A stretch of DNA of 64,000 bases from JAGPCK01 sp041675505 (GCA_041675505.1 JBAYTR010000003.1:234424-298423), one strand, 5' to 3'. Positions 55,216-63,878 are shown, counted from the stretch's first letter. Notes: a model not told the origin generated them from the sequence alone. Translations and numbers: made by a program.

Positions 55216-56589
55216 CTAGAACTCGCGGTTCACGTCCCACTGCTCCATATAGTCGCCTACTTTACGCAGGAAGCTGCCGCCCAGTGAACCGTCAACCACA
55301 CGGTGGTCATAGCTCAGGGAAAGGAACATCATGTGGCGTATAGCTATTACATCACCGTATTCGGTTTCAATTACAGCCGGCTTTTTCTTGATGGATCCGG
55401 TGGCCATAATGGCTACCTGCGGTTGGTTGATAATAGGTGTTCCCATTACGTTACCAAATCCACCTACGTTGGTGAGGGTAAATGTGCCGCCAGAAATTTC
55501 ATCAGGAGATAATTTATTGGCGCGTGCCCGGTTAGCCAAATCATTTACTGATTTCGCTAAGCCAACCAGATTCATGTTATCGGCATTTTTAATAACGGGC
55601 ACAATCAGGTTGCCTGAAGGTAAAGCAGCCGCCATACCCACGTTAATATTTTTACGCTTGATAATATTTTGTCCGTCAATGCTGATGTTAATCATCGGGA
55701 AATCTTTGATGGCTTTCACCACGCATTCGATGAACATAGGGGTGAAGGTAATTTTGGTTCCTTCGCGTTTTTCAAACTGATTTTTCACCTTGTCGCGCCA
55801 CAGCACCATGTTGGTTACATCGGCTTCTACAAAAGAAGTAACGTGGGGTGCGGTATGTTTGCTCATCACCATGTGGTCGGCAATTAACTTGCGCATGCGA
55901 TCCATTTCGATGATTTCATCACCGGGCATTAAGGCAATTTTTGAAGCAGTCTTTGCGGCAGGTGCAACAGGTGCTTCAGTAGCTACAGGCGTTGATTTTA
56001 CTTCAACGGCTGGGGTGTTTACCACAGGAGCAGGAGTGCTTACTGCCGGTGGTACACCGTTACCTGATTTTCTGTTCTCCACATGAGCAAGAATATCGCG
56101 TTTGGTTACACGGCCTTCATTTCCTGTTCCGGGAATGGTTTCCAGTTCGCTCATGGAGATATTTTCTTCACGGGCAATATTGAGTACCAGCGGAGAATAA
56201 AAGCGTGCTCCGTTGTTGCTGATGGTTTGTTGAATGTGCTGTATGTCTTGTGAGATTTGAGCCGCAGCTTTTTCTGCAACCGGCTCGGTTTTTACGGGCT
56301 CGGCCACCGGAGCAGGGGCGCTTGGGATGGCTGTTGTAGCAGCACCGGCCTCTGAGGCTATAATGGCAATGGTAGCACCTACGGCTACTACATCACCTTC
56401 TTTAAAAAGTATTTTTGAAATTACGCCACCCTGCGGGGTAGGAACCTCAGAGTCCACTTTATCGGTGGCAATTTCCAAAACAGACTCATCTGCTTTTACG
56501 GTATCGCCTACGTTTTTTACCCAGCGAATAATGGTTGCTTCAGCAATACTTTCACCCATTTTGGGCATTACCAGTTCAAAATCAGCCAT
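55216..56589 (-). CDS. 2-oxo acid dehydrogenase E2 (dihydrolipoamide acyltransferase)
   Basis: A 457-residue protein. The lipoyl domain covers 1-80, with the lipoylated lysine in EIATDKVDSEVPTP. An Ala/Pro/Val-rich linker follows. The E1/E3-binding domain covers about 130-175 (SPLVLNIAREENISMSELET, GRVTKRDILAHVENR). After a second linker, the acyltransferase domain covers 225-457 and ends with the catalytic SLSYDHRVVDGSLGGSFL. It joins E1 and E3 in a pyruvate, branched-chain or 2-oxoglutarate complex; which one cannot be decided from sequence alone, although the form is common in Bacteroidota branched-chain complexes. E1 and E3 genes are not in the window. A -7-like TAATTTTG lies 43 nt upstream. 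Confidence 0.93.
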   Translation of the reverse strand: MADFELVMPKMGESIAEATIIRWVKNVGDTVKADESVLEIATDKVDSEVPTPQGGVISKILFKEGDVVAVGATIAIIASEAGAATTAIPSAPAPVAEPVKTEPVAEKAAAQISQDIQHIQQTISNNGARFYSPLVLNIAREENISMSELETIPGTGNEGRVTKRDILAHVENRKSGNGVPPAVSTPAPVVNTPAVEVKSTPVATEAPVAPAAKTASKIALMPGDEIIEMDRMRKLIADHMVMSKHTAPHVTSFVEADVTNMVLWRDKVKNQFEKREGTKITFTPMFIECVVKAIKDFPMINISIDGQNIIKRKNINVGMAAALPSGNLIVPVIKNADNMNLVGLAKSVNDLANRARANKLSPDEISGGTFTLTNVGGFGNVMGTPIINQPQVAIMATGSIKKKPAVIETEYGDVIAIRHMMFLSLSYDHRVVDGSLGGSFLRKVGDYMEQWDVNREF

Positions 56590-56670
56590 AATGTTTCTTT
56601 TCTTGTGTGGTTGGGGCTTGTACCCGAAAGGGCAAAATTAGCTTTTTTAGCAATTATCTGTACGTGCTTC

Positions 56671-57918
56671 TTACAAAGGCAGATTATTTATTGTGCGCCT
56701 GAGCATATCAAGGGCACAAAGCGCACTGCGTTGTATGGTGCGTTCGCGGTTATCGCCCAGGTTAAACTGTTTGGCCACAGTGCCTTGTGCCGAAGCAACG
56801 GCAATCCATACCGTGCCCACCGGTTTTTCAGATGTACCACCATCAGGGCCGGCAATGCCGCTGGTAGCCAAAGCGTAATCGGTATTTAATTTTTTTCTTA
56901 CTCCTTCGACCATTTGTTTCACAGTTGCCTCACTCACCGCTCCGTGGGTGGTTAAGGTTTCTTCTCTTACACCCAGTTCCTGCATTTTTACATAATTGGC
57001 ATAAGCCAGCACTGAACCCATAAAGTAAGCAGAACTGCCCGGGATGGATGTAATGAGGTGAGCCAGGTATCCGCCCGTACAACTTTCAGCTGTGGCTACG
57101 GTAGTTTTTTTGTCTTTTAATAACTGCCCCACTGTTTCCTGCAAAGAAATTTCTCCTTCAGCATAGATGTATTCACCCGCAAGTTGTTTAAGCGAGGCAG
57201 TTAAGGCAGCTACTTCCTCAGCCAGTTGAGTTTCATTTGCTCCGTAAGCGCTTAAACGTAATCTTACGGCACCAACCGTTGGCAGGTAAGCCAGCTTAAT
57301 GTGTTCGGGCAAACTGTTTTCCCAAGCCTCTATTTTTTGGGCCAGAAAAGATTCACCTATGCCCACTGTTTGTATGGTATGGTGATATATAGCAGGAAGT
57401 TTAAAACGTTCTTTTATACGCGGAACAACTTCTTCAGTAAAAATGGTTTTCATTTCAAAAGGTACACCGGGAAGCGAAACGTAAACCGTTTTTTCACCGT
57501 TGAACCACATGCCGGGGGCAGTTCCGCTGCGGTTAAACAACACATCGCAACACGCAGGTACCATGGCCTGTTCAAGGTTGCTTTCCAGCATGGGAAGTTT
57601 GCGCATGGTAAAAATTTGCTTTAACCATTCCAGCACTTTTTCATTCACTACCAGAGTGCTGTTAAAAAATTCAGCCAGGGTATGTTTGGTTACATCGTCT
57701 TTGGTTGGTCCTAAACCGCCTGTAATAATTACCAGTGAGGCACGGGTTGCAGCCTCTTGTAAAGCCTGATGGATATGCGCTTTGTTGTCGCTTACAGAGG
57801 TGCGGTGAATAACCCGTATGCCCAGTTTGCCCAGTTCTTGCCCCAACCACGATGAGTTGGTGTCAATAATCTGCCCGATTAAAATTTCATCGCCTATTGT
57901 TATGATTTCGGCTAACAT
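56671..57918 (-). CDS. cinA: CinA-like protein (nicotinamide-nucleotide amidase family)
   Basis: A 415-residue protein with both domains. The N-terminal COG1058/MoaB-like domain (1-170) starts MLAEIITIGDEILIGQIIDT and has VIITGGLGPTKDDVTKHTLA. The C-terminal PncC domain (about 255-415) has TVATAESCTGGYLAHLITSI, ATSGIAGPDGGTSEKPVGTV. It is likely to recycle NMN by deamidation, and the N-terminal domain may act as an ADP-ribose pyrophosphatase. It is a stand-alone gene 81 nt before the E2 gene. Confidence 0.94.
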   Translation of the reverse strand: MLAEIITIGDEILIGQIIDTNSSWLGQELGKLGIRVIHRTSVSDNKAHIHQALQEAATRASLVIITGGLGPTKDDVTKHTLAEFFNSTLVVNEKVLEWLKQIFTMRKLPMLESNLEQAMVPACCDVLFNRSGTAPGMWFNGEKTVYVSLPGVPFEMKTIFTEEVVPRIKERFKLPAIYHHTIQTVGIGESFLAQKIEAWENSLPEHIKLAYLPTVGAVRLRLSAYGANETQLAEEVAALTASLKQLAGEYIYAEGEISLQETVGQLLKDKKTTVATAESCTGGYLAHLITSIPGSSAYFMGSVLAYANYVKMQELGVREETLTTHGAVSEATVKQMVEGVRKKLNTDYALATSGIAGPDGGTSEKPVGTVWIAVASAQGTVAKQFNLGDNRERTIQRSALCALDMLRRTINNLPL

Positions 57919-58041
57919 GTGATAGAATGATTGATGTAACCCGTACTTTTGAAATTGAAACGTTCAAACATAGGCATTGCCCGGCAATAACTCAAAACGG
58001 TTTGGAATGATTTTAGTTTAGTGAGGTTTAAATTTTACGAT

Positions 58042-58725
58042 ATGAAAAAACAATATGTACTTTCTTTAACAGCCCTAGCCATAGGTATGCTGGCCTTTAC
58101 CCACCCCGCGCAAGACGATAAAGTTACGCAGGGACTAAAGGAAGCTTTAACTGTGGGCACCAAAAATGCAGTGAGCCTGGCTTCTAAAACAGACGGCTAT
58201 TATAAAAATCCGAAAATTAAAATTCCTTTTCCGGCTGAGGTAAAAGACATGGAAAAGTCACTTCGTAAAGTGGGTGTAAACAAACCCGTTGACGATTTTG
58301 TGATGAGTATGAACCGGGCCGCAGAAGGTGCCGCAAAAGATGCCGCTCCTATTTTTTTAGATGCGGTAAAAAAGATGAGTGTTACCGATGGCATGAGTTT
58401 GCTCAAAGGAGGAGACAATGCCATTACCAAGTTTTTCAAAAAGAAAACGGATGCTCAGTTGGTACAGAAATTCACACCTAAAATTGATCAATCGCTCAAA
58501 ACGGTAAAGGCCACACAATACTGGGCCGATTTAGCCGGTACTTACAACAAATTACCACTGGTAAAAAAGCAAAACCTCGATCTCACCAGCTACACTACCC
58601 GCAAAGCTGTAGACGGTTTATATACACTTATTGCTGACGAGGAAAAGAAAATACGCAACAATCCTGCTGCACGTGTATCCAATGTGCTGAAGGATGTATT
58701 TGGTAATATGCTGGGTGGAGGATAA
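58042..58725 (+). CDS. DUF4197 family protein
   Basis: A 227-residue exported protein. The ATG at 58042 starts the signal MKKQYVLSLTALAIGMLAFT. The DUF4197 pattern is clear: VTQGLKEALTVGTKNAVSLA, YYKNPKIKIPFPAEVKDMEK, MNRAAEGAAKDAAPIFLDAV, TDAQLVQKFTPKID, and KAVDGLYTLIADEEKKIRNN near the end. All-helical, function unknown, present in many Gram-negatives. The next gene starts 1 nt after its stop codon. Confidence 0.92.
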   Translation: MKKQYVLSLTALAIGMLAFTHPAQDDKVTQGLKEALTVGTKNAVSLASKTDGYYKNPKIKIPFPAEVKDMEKSLRKVGVNKPVDDFVMSMNRAAEGAAKDAAPIFLDAVKKMSVTDGMSLLKGGDNAITKFFKKKTDAQLVQKFTPKIDQSLKTVKATQYWADLAGTYNKLPLVKKQNLDLTSYTTRKAVDGLYTLIADEEKKIRNNPAARVSNVLKDVFGNMLGGG

Positions 58726-58726
58726 G

Positions 58727-59152
58727 ATGAGATTACGTTTCTTCTTTGCACTTTCACTTGTTGCATGGGTTGCCCTTTCCTGCAAGAAAGATACAACGCC
58801 TGCAAATACGTCAACTCTTCCGCCTGATAGTTTAACGGTGCAGATTGATGTGCCTCCCTGCGGCAATACACCTTGTGCCCCATTGGCCAATGTAGAAGTG
58901 CGCGAATATTACTCTGGCACACTTTTACATACCGGACCCAATGCTAAAGCTTTTGGCTACAGCCATCGCTTAACGGTTAAAAACGGTTTTCGTTTGCGGC
59001 TTTTTGCACCCAACGGTGAGGCCACACTCAAGTTGTTGTCGCCCGACTTCACCCGCCCCGATAGTGTGCGCTATCAATCAGTGGCCTATGAGCGTGCAGG
59101 CTATGATACCACTTACCAAAGCTTCGATTACGTTTATTACATTCGGCAGTAA
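58727..59152 (+). CDS. Small lipoprotein of unknown function
   Basis: A 141-residue lipoprotein. The ATG at 58727 comes 1 nt after the stop of the DUF4197 gene. Signal MRLRFFFALSLVAWVALSC with lipobox ALSC, then KKDTTPANTSTLPPDS. The mature part is beta-rich (LANVEVREYYSGTLLHTGPN), ending YDYVYYIRQ-like aromatic residues. It could be a carboxypeptidase-regulatory-like Ig domain. No family assigned. Likely co-transcribed with the DUF4197 gene. Confidence 0.65.
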   Translation: MRLRFFFALSLVAWVALSCKKDTTPANTSTLPPDSLTVQIDVPPCGNTPCAPLANVEVREYYSGTLLHTGPNAKAFGYSHRLTVKNGFRLRLFAPNGEATLKLLSPDFTRPDSVRYQSVAYERAGYDTTYQSFDYVYYIRQ

Positions 59153-59164
59153 GGAATATTTTTC

Positions 59165-59172
59165 TATTTTTG
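59165..59172 (+). promoter_or_regulatory. Candidate prfB -7 promoter box
   Basis: TATTTTTG fits TAnnTTTG and ends 7 nt before the prfB ATG. No clear -33 TTTG. If used, the prfB mRNA would be almost leaderless; read-through from the lipoprotein gene 13 nt upstream of the box is the alternative. Confidence 0.3.
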
Positions 59173-59179
59173 CGGCCTT

Positions 59180-60254
59180 ATGAACGGAGAACAACTAAAA
59201 GATTTGAAGAGCCGCATTGAGGCACTGAGGAGGTATCTTTGACATCGATGAGAAATTAAAATTCATCAGCGAAGAAGAAGAAAAATCACATGCACCCGGT
59301 TTTTGGGATAACCCCAAAGAAGCCGAAAAAATTCTGAAAGGTGTAAAATCAAAAAAAATCTGGACCGATGCTTTTGCTCAACTGAATAACCAGTTGCAAG
59401 ATTTGGATGTGTTGTGGGAACTGGAAGCAGGTGAGGAGGAAGTGGAGAAACAATACCACACAGTAATAAAAGCTACGGAAGAGCTGGAGTTTAAAAATAT
59501 GCTCAGCGGTGAAGAAGACCAGCTGAGTGCCATTATCAGCATCAACTCAGGAGCAGGCGGAACGGAAAGTCAGGATTGGGCAAGTATGCTCATGCGCATG
59601 TACCTTATGTGGGCCGAGAGCCACGGATACAAAGTAAGTGAAGTAGATTATCAGGAAGGTGACGGGGCAGGCATAAAATCCTGCACACTCGAAATTGAAG
59701 GCGACTTTGCCTACGGTTACCTCAAAGGCGAAAACGGAGTACACCGTTTGGTACGCATTTCTCCTTTCGACTCCAATGCACGAAGGCATACCTCTTTCGC
59801 CTCAGTATATTGTTACCCCGTGGTGGACGATACCATTGAGATTGAAATTAAAGATGCCGATATCGAAATTCAAACCTCGCGTTCAGGTGGTGCAGGCGGA
59901 CAAAACGTAAACAAGGTGGAAACCAAAGTACAGTTAACGCACAAACCTACAGGTATTGTGATTGTATGTCAGGTGGAGCGTTCGCAAAGTGCCAACAAAG
60001 ACCGCGCAATGAAGTTGCTTAAATCGCAGTTGTATGAAATTGAAATGCGCAAACGCAATGAGGCCAAAGCACAGGTAGAAGCAGGTAAGAAAAAAATTGA
60101 GTGGGGCTCACAAATACGCAACTACGTGATGCACCCGTATAAACTGGTAAAAGACCTGCGCACTGATTTAGAAACAAGTGATGTGCAAAAGGTAATGGAC
60201 GGTGGCATTGATGATTTCATCAAAGCTTACCTGATGGAGTTTTCAAAACACTGA
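59180..60254 (+). CDS. prfB: Peptide chain release factor 2, with programmed +1 frameshift
   Basis: RF2 of about 357 residues once the frameshift is taken into account. The first frame starts with the ATG at 59180 and reads MNGEQLKDLKSRIEALRRYL to a TGA at 59240. A +1 shift continues in the frame from 59241 to the stop at 60252-60254. RF2 features: the specificity tripeptide SPF in RLVRISPFDSNARRHTSF and the catalytic GGQ (residues 239-241) in SRSGGAGGQNVNKVETKVQL. It ends translation at UGA and UAA. The length agrees with normal RF2, so the stop is not a mutation. Confidence 0.96.
59228..59243 (+). promoter_or_regulatory. RF2 programmed frameshift signal
   Basis: AGGAGG, 3 nt (TAT), CTT TGA C. 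This is the standard autoregulatory +1 slip site: an internal Shine-Dalgarno pairs with 16S rRNA while the ribosome waits at the UGA, which RF2 itself reads. Confidence 0.95.
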
Positions 60255-60260
60255 GGCTTA

Positions 60261-61496
60261 TTATCGGGGCAGACTATCAGCGTTCCATATATGCTGATGG
60301 GAAACTATTTCACGGGCCATTACGCGATTCATGGAAGCTGAATAGTGTGTGAGGTCAACATAAGGATATTCGCATACATCATGGGCCATAGATAAATCAT
60401 AAAAACGCGGATACTGTTTGTTTTGTATACGTTGTTTCACGTGCAGGTATACTTTTTTAATGGCGGTATACTTTGAAAAATCTTTTTGAAACGCAGCGTA
60501 ATCAGGAATGAAATGATTGCGCTCGAGCATTAGTCCCAACGGCTGAAAAAATACCGCATACTCAAAGTTATACGCCTTGCTCAAGGCATCGAGCAAAGTC
60601 AGGTTGGCCATGTAATAGGCATCTGCTTTTTGCAGTAGAGCACTGTCAGGTGCCGGTTCATGTAGTTTATTGAGCTGATAATGCAAGTAAGGTTGTTTGT
60701 TGTAAAGGGCCCCGGCATCATAGATGTTTTCTTGCGCTGTGTTTTGTGTTTTGTCAATAACACTTGCACGGTATCGGTACCATAGTTTTACAACCGGCAA
60801 TACATAAGGTAAATTTTTGTTTATGCCCATATTCTCTACGCAAAAATCCTGCGCATAGGCATTGTATGGTTTGGCCGGAAGTTCAGCTGCATCAAAATTG
60901 CTTGAGGTGAGACTTACAAGATCATTTAAGCCGTCTAAAAAAATCACGCGTTTGGGGCGGTAGCCTTTTTGCAGCAGTACAATCAACTTCTCTATTTCCA
61001 AACGCTGATGAAAACTGGGTGCACCCAAATTGATATACGTATTGGCGGTATCCAGTTGGTTAAGGAAAAAAGCAAATGTTTCATCATCGGGTACACCATA
61101 ACCAAAGGTAGTGCTGCCACCTAAAAGCCAGGTGTTCTGATTTATCTTTTGTTGGATATTCGAAGAATCAATGTAGCTGTTGTAACGGCAATTTTCAAAA
61201 CCTACCCGGTAATAGTTGCCCAGGCAAGGGGTGGTCATAAACTCGAGTACCGGATGCGATTTAACGTTGGGCGCTTGGGCATACAAATCAGCAATTACTT
61301 CTACAGGTTTTCCATCATAAATTTTTTGCATCAGGGTGGGATTCTGTTCCAACATGGCCTGCGGTGAAGTAATGTAATGGGCATAGGGTGCAGGGCGGTT
61401 AATAAAGTAGGCAAGCACATTAATCAACACAAAAAGCAACAGGGTGTTTACAATAATGATGGCTGCTTTGGAATACAGGGTAGAGAGTTTATGCAT
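60261..61496 (-). CDS. Membrane-anchored SGNH/GDSL-hydrolase-like protein
   Basis: A 411-residue protein with one N-terminal span (AAIIIVNTLLLFVLINVLAY) and an outside domain. SGNH blocks can be read: WLLGGSTTFGYGVPDDETFA (block I with Ser), INLGAPSFHQRLEIEKL (block II), IFLDGLNDLV (block III, GxND) and YVDLTHYSASMNRVMA near the C-terminus (block V, DxxH). This suggests an esterase or acyl-modifying enzyme on the periplasmic side. It converges with prfB, 6 nt apart, and has no obvious partner. Confidence 0.75.
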   Translation of the reverse strand: MHKLSTLYSKAAIIIVNTLLLFVLINVLAYFINRPAPYAHYITSPQAMLEQNPTLMQKIYDGKPVEVIADLYAQAPNVKSHPVLEFMTTPCLGNYYRVGFENCRYNSYIDSSNIQQKINQNTWLLGGSTTFGYGVPDDETFAFFLNQLDTANTYINLGAPSFHQRLEIEKLIVLLQKGYRPKRVIFLDGLNDLVSLTSSNFDAAELPAKPYNAYAQDFCVENMGINKNLPYVLPVVKLWYRYRASVIDKTQNTAQENIYDAGALYNKQPYLHYQLNKLHEPAPDSALLQKADAYYMANLTLLDALSKAYNFEYAVFFQPLGLMLERNHFIPDYAAFQKDFSKYTAIKKVYLHVKQRIQNKQYPRFYDLSMAHDVCEYPYVDLTHYSASMNRVMAREIVSHQHIWNADSLPR

Positions 61497-61548
61497 TTCA
61501 CCTCAAAAATAGTCAGATTTTTTTAGGTTGGCTTACCTGAGCGGAAGT

Positions 61549-61899
61549 TTAGGTTCTTAAAATTTTCTCTATGGGCTTTCCTTTGGCCAATTCATCCACC
61601 AACTTATCTAAATAACGGATTTTTTGCATCAACGGGTCTTCAATTTCTTCCACACGGTAGCCGCATATTACGCCTGTAATCTTTGACACATTCGGATTAA
61701 TTTGCGGGGCCTGTGCAAAAAACGTTTCAAAATCACTCTTCGTATCAAGTTGTTGTTGCAAGCCTGACGCATCATACCCCGTGAGCCAAAAAATCAAAGT
61801 ATCCACCTCTGCTTTGGTGCGTCCTTTTTTCTCTGCTTTTTGTATGTACAGAGGATACACACTAACAAAGGACATTTTAAAGACTCTTGTATTATCCAT
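61549..61899 (-). CDS. DUF2200 family protein
   Basis: A 116-residue cytoplasmic protein, recognisable from the start RVFKMSFVSVYPLYIQKAEK, KGRTKAEVDTLIFWLTGYD, and VSKITGVICGYRVEEIEDPL followed by MQKIRYLDKLVDELAKGKP. DUF2200 proteins are small, conserved and of unknown function. Its start overlaps the end of the upstream lipoprotein gene by 8 nt. Confidence 0.92.
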   Translation of the reverse strand: MDNTRVFKMSFVSVYPLYIQKAEKKGRTKAEVDTLIFWLTGYDASGLQQQLDTKSDFETFFAQAPQINPNVSKITGVICGYRVEEIEDPLMQKIRYLDKLVDELAKGKPIEKILRT

Positions 61900-62530
61900 T
61901 GTTAGGCGACATTAGCAGGTGTTTTACTTTAGATTTATTTTTTTTAGTTATCCTAATATTGTCATTGTCAAATTGAAAATAATCTGTTTCTGACCAACTC
62001 CAACTTTCTTCTTCCCGCATATTAATTCCGGATGCTTTAAAGAATACTGAAATTATATTTCCTTTTTTCGTCAAAATGATTTCTTCAAAAGTGTTTTGGA
62101 TTGTTGATGTGTTTGGTGTTGTTGGGCAGGCTTCAAGTTCTTTTAAGGCTGTAGTGTCATCTTTAAACCACTGTTTGAGAAATCCCAAGTGTTTATCGGA
62201 ACATTGATAACCTAAATTTAACGCGGTTAAAATTTCACACTTTAAATTACTCCTGTTCTCTGTGTAGTCTCCGTCCCACCTACATTCGTTACCAATAAAA
62301 GTTGCCACATAACCTAATGCTGCTTTTTCAGGTGCTGAAATTGTTTTGCAAAATTCTTCATTGATAACAATAGAACTGCTACTGTCTCGCCAAAGAAATT
62401 TTACTGTTTTGTCGGTAAGTGTAATGGTCTTATTAGTGTCAACATTGACAACTTCGTTTTTGTCAGAGTTGTTATTTGTCTGTTCGCAAGACGTAAATAA
62501 AACTATTGTCGCTATGAATAAATATTTCAT
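61892..62530 (-). CDS. Lipoprotein of unknown function
   Basis: A 212-residue lipoprotein. Signal MKYLFIATIVLFTSC with lipobox LFTSC, then an Asn/Lys-rich spacer. The body has cysteines at regular intervals (FIGNECRWDGD, NLKCEILTALNLGYQCSDKH) and ends EESWSWSETDYFQFDNDNIR. No family recognised. AT-rich compared with the core genes to its left, and on the edge of a repeat-bearing region, so horizontal acquisition is possible. Confidence 0.65.
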   Translation of the reverse strand: MKYLFIATIVLFTSCEQTNNNSDKNEVVNVDTNKTITLTDKTVKFLWRDSSSSIVINEEFCKTISAPEKAALGYVATFIGNECRWDGDYTENRSNLKCEILTALNLGYQCSDKHLGFLKQWFKDDTTALKELEACPTTPNTSTIQNTFEEIILTKKGNIISVFFKASGINMREEESWSWSETDYFQFDNDNIRITKKNKSKVKHLLMSPNNG

Positions 62531-62640
62531 CCTTGAGTCGTTTGTGAGGCTTTCCCATAATGGTAGAGTGTGAAAAACTCATTCACTTTCCTCTGTAAAA
62601 GAGCCAATAAAAAATGGCAAAAGCAAGTTATCGCAGTTGG

Positions 62641-62687
62641 TTTTTGCAAAGTGTCAGACGCATAACGCGTCAGACACTTTGCAAAAA
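62641..62687. repeat. REP-like hairpin 1
   Basis: Arms 62641-62661 and 62667-62687 pair over 21 bp with one mismatch around loop ATAAC. The central 23 nt (62653-62675) are the exact reverse complement of the core of hairpin 2. The outer arms (TTTTTGCAAAGT / ACTTTGCAAAAA) are not shared with hairpin 2. Confidence 0.8.
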
Positions 62688-62703
62688 GGCAGAGTCTTCT
62701 CCC

Positions 62704-62738
62704 TCATCGGTCTGACGCGTTATGCGTCTGACCGATGA
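62704..62738. repeat. REP-like hairpin 2, inverted relative to hairpin 1
   Basis: Arms 62704-62718 and 62724-62738 pair over 15 bp with one mismatch around loop GTTAT. Its core at 62710-62732 is the reverse complement of 62653-62675. The outer arms here are TCATCG / CGATGA. Confidence 0.8.
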
Positions 62739-62755
62739 AGGAAATTTCAAACTCA

Positions 62756-62793
62756 ACGTCATGGCGAGCCTGTACTCAGGCGAAGCCATCTCC
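62756..62793. repeat. Palindromic dispersed-repeat candidate
   Basis: ATGGC-GA-GCCTG-TACT-CAGGC-GAA-GCCAT at 62761-62789 forms a two-part stem. The sequence around it (CGTCATGGCGAGCC ... GAAGCCATCTCC) resembles a common dispersed repeat type seen between genes in Bacteroidota. Copy number elsewhere cannot be seen here. Confidence 0.5.
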
Positions 62794-62843
62794 TCATTTG
62801 AAGCTTAGTTCTCCGCATCAGGTGGGGGCGTGTCTTTGCAAAC

Positions 62844-63557
62844 TTATAAACGCTTTTTTAGTTTTTCGGAGAATGCTTTACTTCTGTCAATGTCGCTTAT
62901 AGTAACATTTTGGTCAATTTCGTCAAGTATCCATTTGTTTCTGTCCCTAATGAATGTCCAGATTTCTTTAAATGTCTCCGGTTCGGAATTGTCGCCAGAA
63001 AGCACTGCAGTAGTTTTGTCGTTAATTGTATAATCAATCATTGAGCCCCTTAAGTAAGCCGAAAAAGTATCTTCTGAATTATCGTGATAGTCAGAAATGC
63101 TTATAATCATCACTTCTTCCAGATTCATTTTTTCTAAAATGTTTCTAGTTCCGTTAATAATCATTTCGTCTGTCTGTAATTTATGCTTTTGATAAATTCG
63201 TTCACTCATTACCTCCTTTGCCAAGTCTTGGTTTCGCTGCATCCATGCTTGTTGAACTTTAAAAAAGACCTGCTCAACAGTTGCCATCATGTTTCGGTAG
63301 TTCCAAATTTTATCTCCTTTTGCAAGTTCAGCAGTCAAGTCTTGAACCTTATTGTTCCGATGTGTAAGCTTGATAGTAAGAATTACAGAATAAATAAAGA
63401 AAATTGGGGCAAGTATGAATGCAAGTATTGTTGTGAAAATGCCGCCACCGCTTCCACCCATTCCACCACCGCCACCTGCCCTTGCAAAACAGTAGTCAGC
63501 TACTGACAGAAATAAAACTGTTGTTATCAGGTAAATTATTTTGCGCTGTCGGGTCAT
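62844..63557 (-). CDS. Tim44-like domain membrane protein
   Basis: A 237-residue protein. A signal-like N-terminal segment (IIYLITTVLFLSVADYCFA) is followed by a Gly-rich stretch ARAGGGGGMGGSGGGIFTT and a membrane span (ILAFILAPIFFIYSVILTI). Residues 80-235 match the Tim44-like fold: VEQVFFKVQQAWMQRNQDLA, VMSERIYQKHKLQTDEM, and FKEIWTFIRDRNKWILDEID. Bacterial Tim44-domain proteins are of unknown role. Upstream lies a gene broken by an IS element, 11 nt away, with which it was probably co-transcribed. Confidence 0.82.
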   Translation of the reverse strand: MTRQRKIIYLITTVLFLSVADYCFARAGGGGGMGGSGGGIFTTILAFILAPIFFIYSVILTIKLTHRNNKVQDLTAELAKGDKIWNYRNMMATVEQVFFKVQQAWMQRNQDLAKEVMSERIYQKHKLQTDEMIINGTRNILEKMNLEEVMIISISDYHDNSEDTFSAYLRGSMIDYTINDKTTAVLSGDNSEPETFKEIWTFIRDRNKWILDEIDQNVTISDIDRSKAFSEKLKKRL

Positions 63558-63568
63558 GTTTGCTTTTA

Positions 63569-63878
63569 TTACTTTCTATTCCAAATTTTATTAAAAAAGT
63601 TTTTTATAAAGTTTGGCTTCGATGTTCCATAATATATTGTTCCTGTATTATTAACAGCATCTCTTTTTTCTTCACTTTTAATATTGTTGCTTCCTGCTGG
63701 GTAAATTCCAAATTTGTCAGAGGCATTTCCATAATAAATTGCGTCCCAACCACGTTTTCCATTTTCTAAAAATTCTTCTAATTCAACAGGTTCATATTGC
63801 GGGGTCAAAATTTTAAAATCGTCAAACCAAATTCTAAAGTCAAGGTGTTTGTTATCTCTTTCTTGGAACAGGTCAATG
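63569..63878 (-). pseudogene. Gene remnant cut at its 5' end by an IS3-family element
   Basis: The frame ends at 63569. A TTG at 63808 gives 79 residues (TPQYEPVELEEFLENGKRGW, DAIYYGNASDKFGIYPAG), but good coding sequence continues upstream of it (HIDLFQERDNKHLDFRIWFD) to about 63878, where the IS end begins. No ATG is present. The true 5' end of the gene must therefore lie beyond the IS, outside the window. No family recognised. It was probably co-transcribed with the Tim44-like gene 11 nt downstream. Confidence 0.65.

Larger units (their letters stand above)
62531..62843. other. Repeat-bearing intergenic region
   Basis: 313 nt without a gene. It contains two REP-like hairpins in opposite orientation and a third palindromic repeat, listed separately. 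The first 100 nt upstream of the lipoprotein gene hold its leader and no clear promoter. Nothing suggests coding. Confidence 0.6.

Noticed and set aside
57944..57951. TACTTTTG on the plus strand as promoter of the DUF4197 gene
   Set aside because: It lies about 90 nt from the ATG and the nearest TTG is only 10 nt upstream of it, so the spacing does not fit.
59394..60254. prfB as a gene starting at the TTG at 59394
   Set aside because: Coding similarity to RF2 continues upstream to the frameshift site at 59240 and the ATG at 59180, so the TTG is internal.
62641..62793. CRISPR or attachment site
   Set aside because: Only two copies of the core, in opposite orientation, with no equal-length spacers and no integrase nearby.
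63482..63769. Plus-strand frame overlapping the Tim44-like gene and the IS-cut gene remnant
   Set aside because: It is antisense to well-supported coding sequence and has no recognisable composition of its own.
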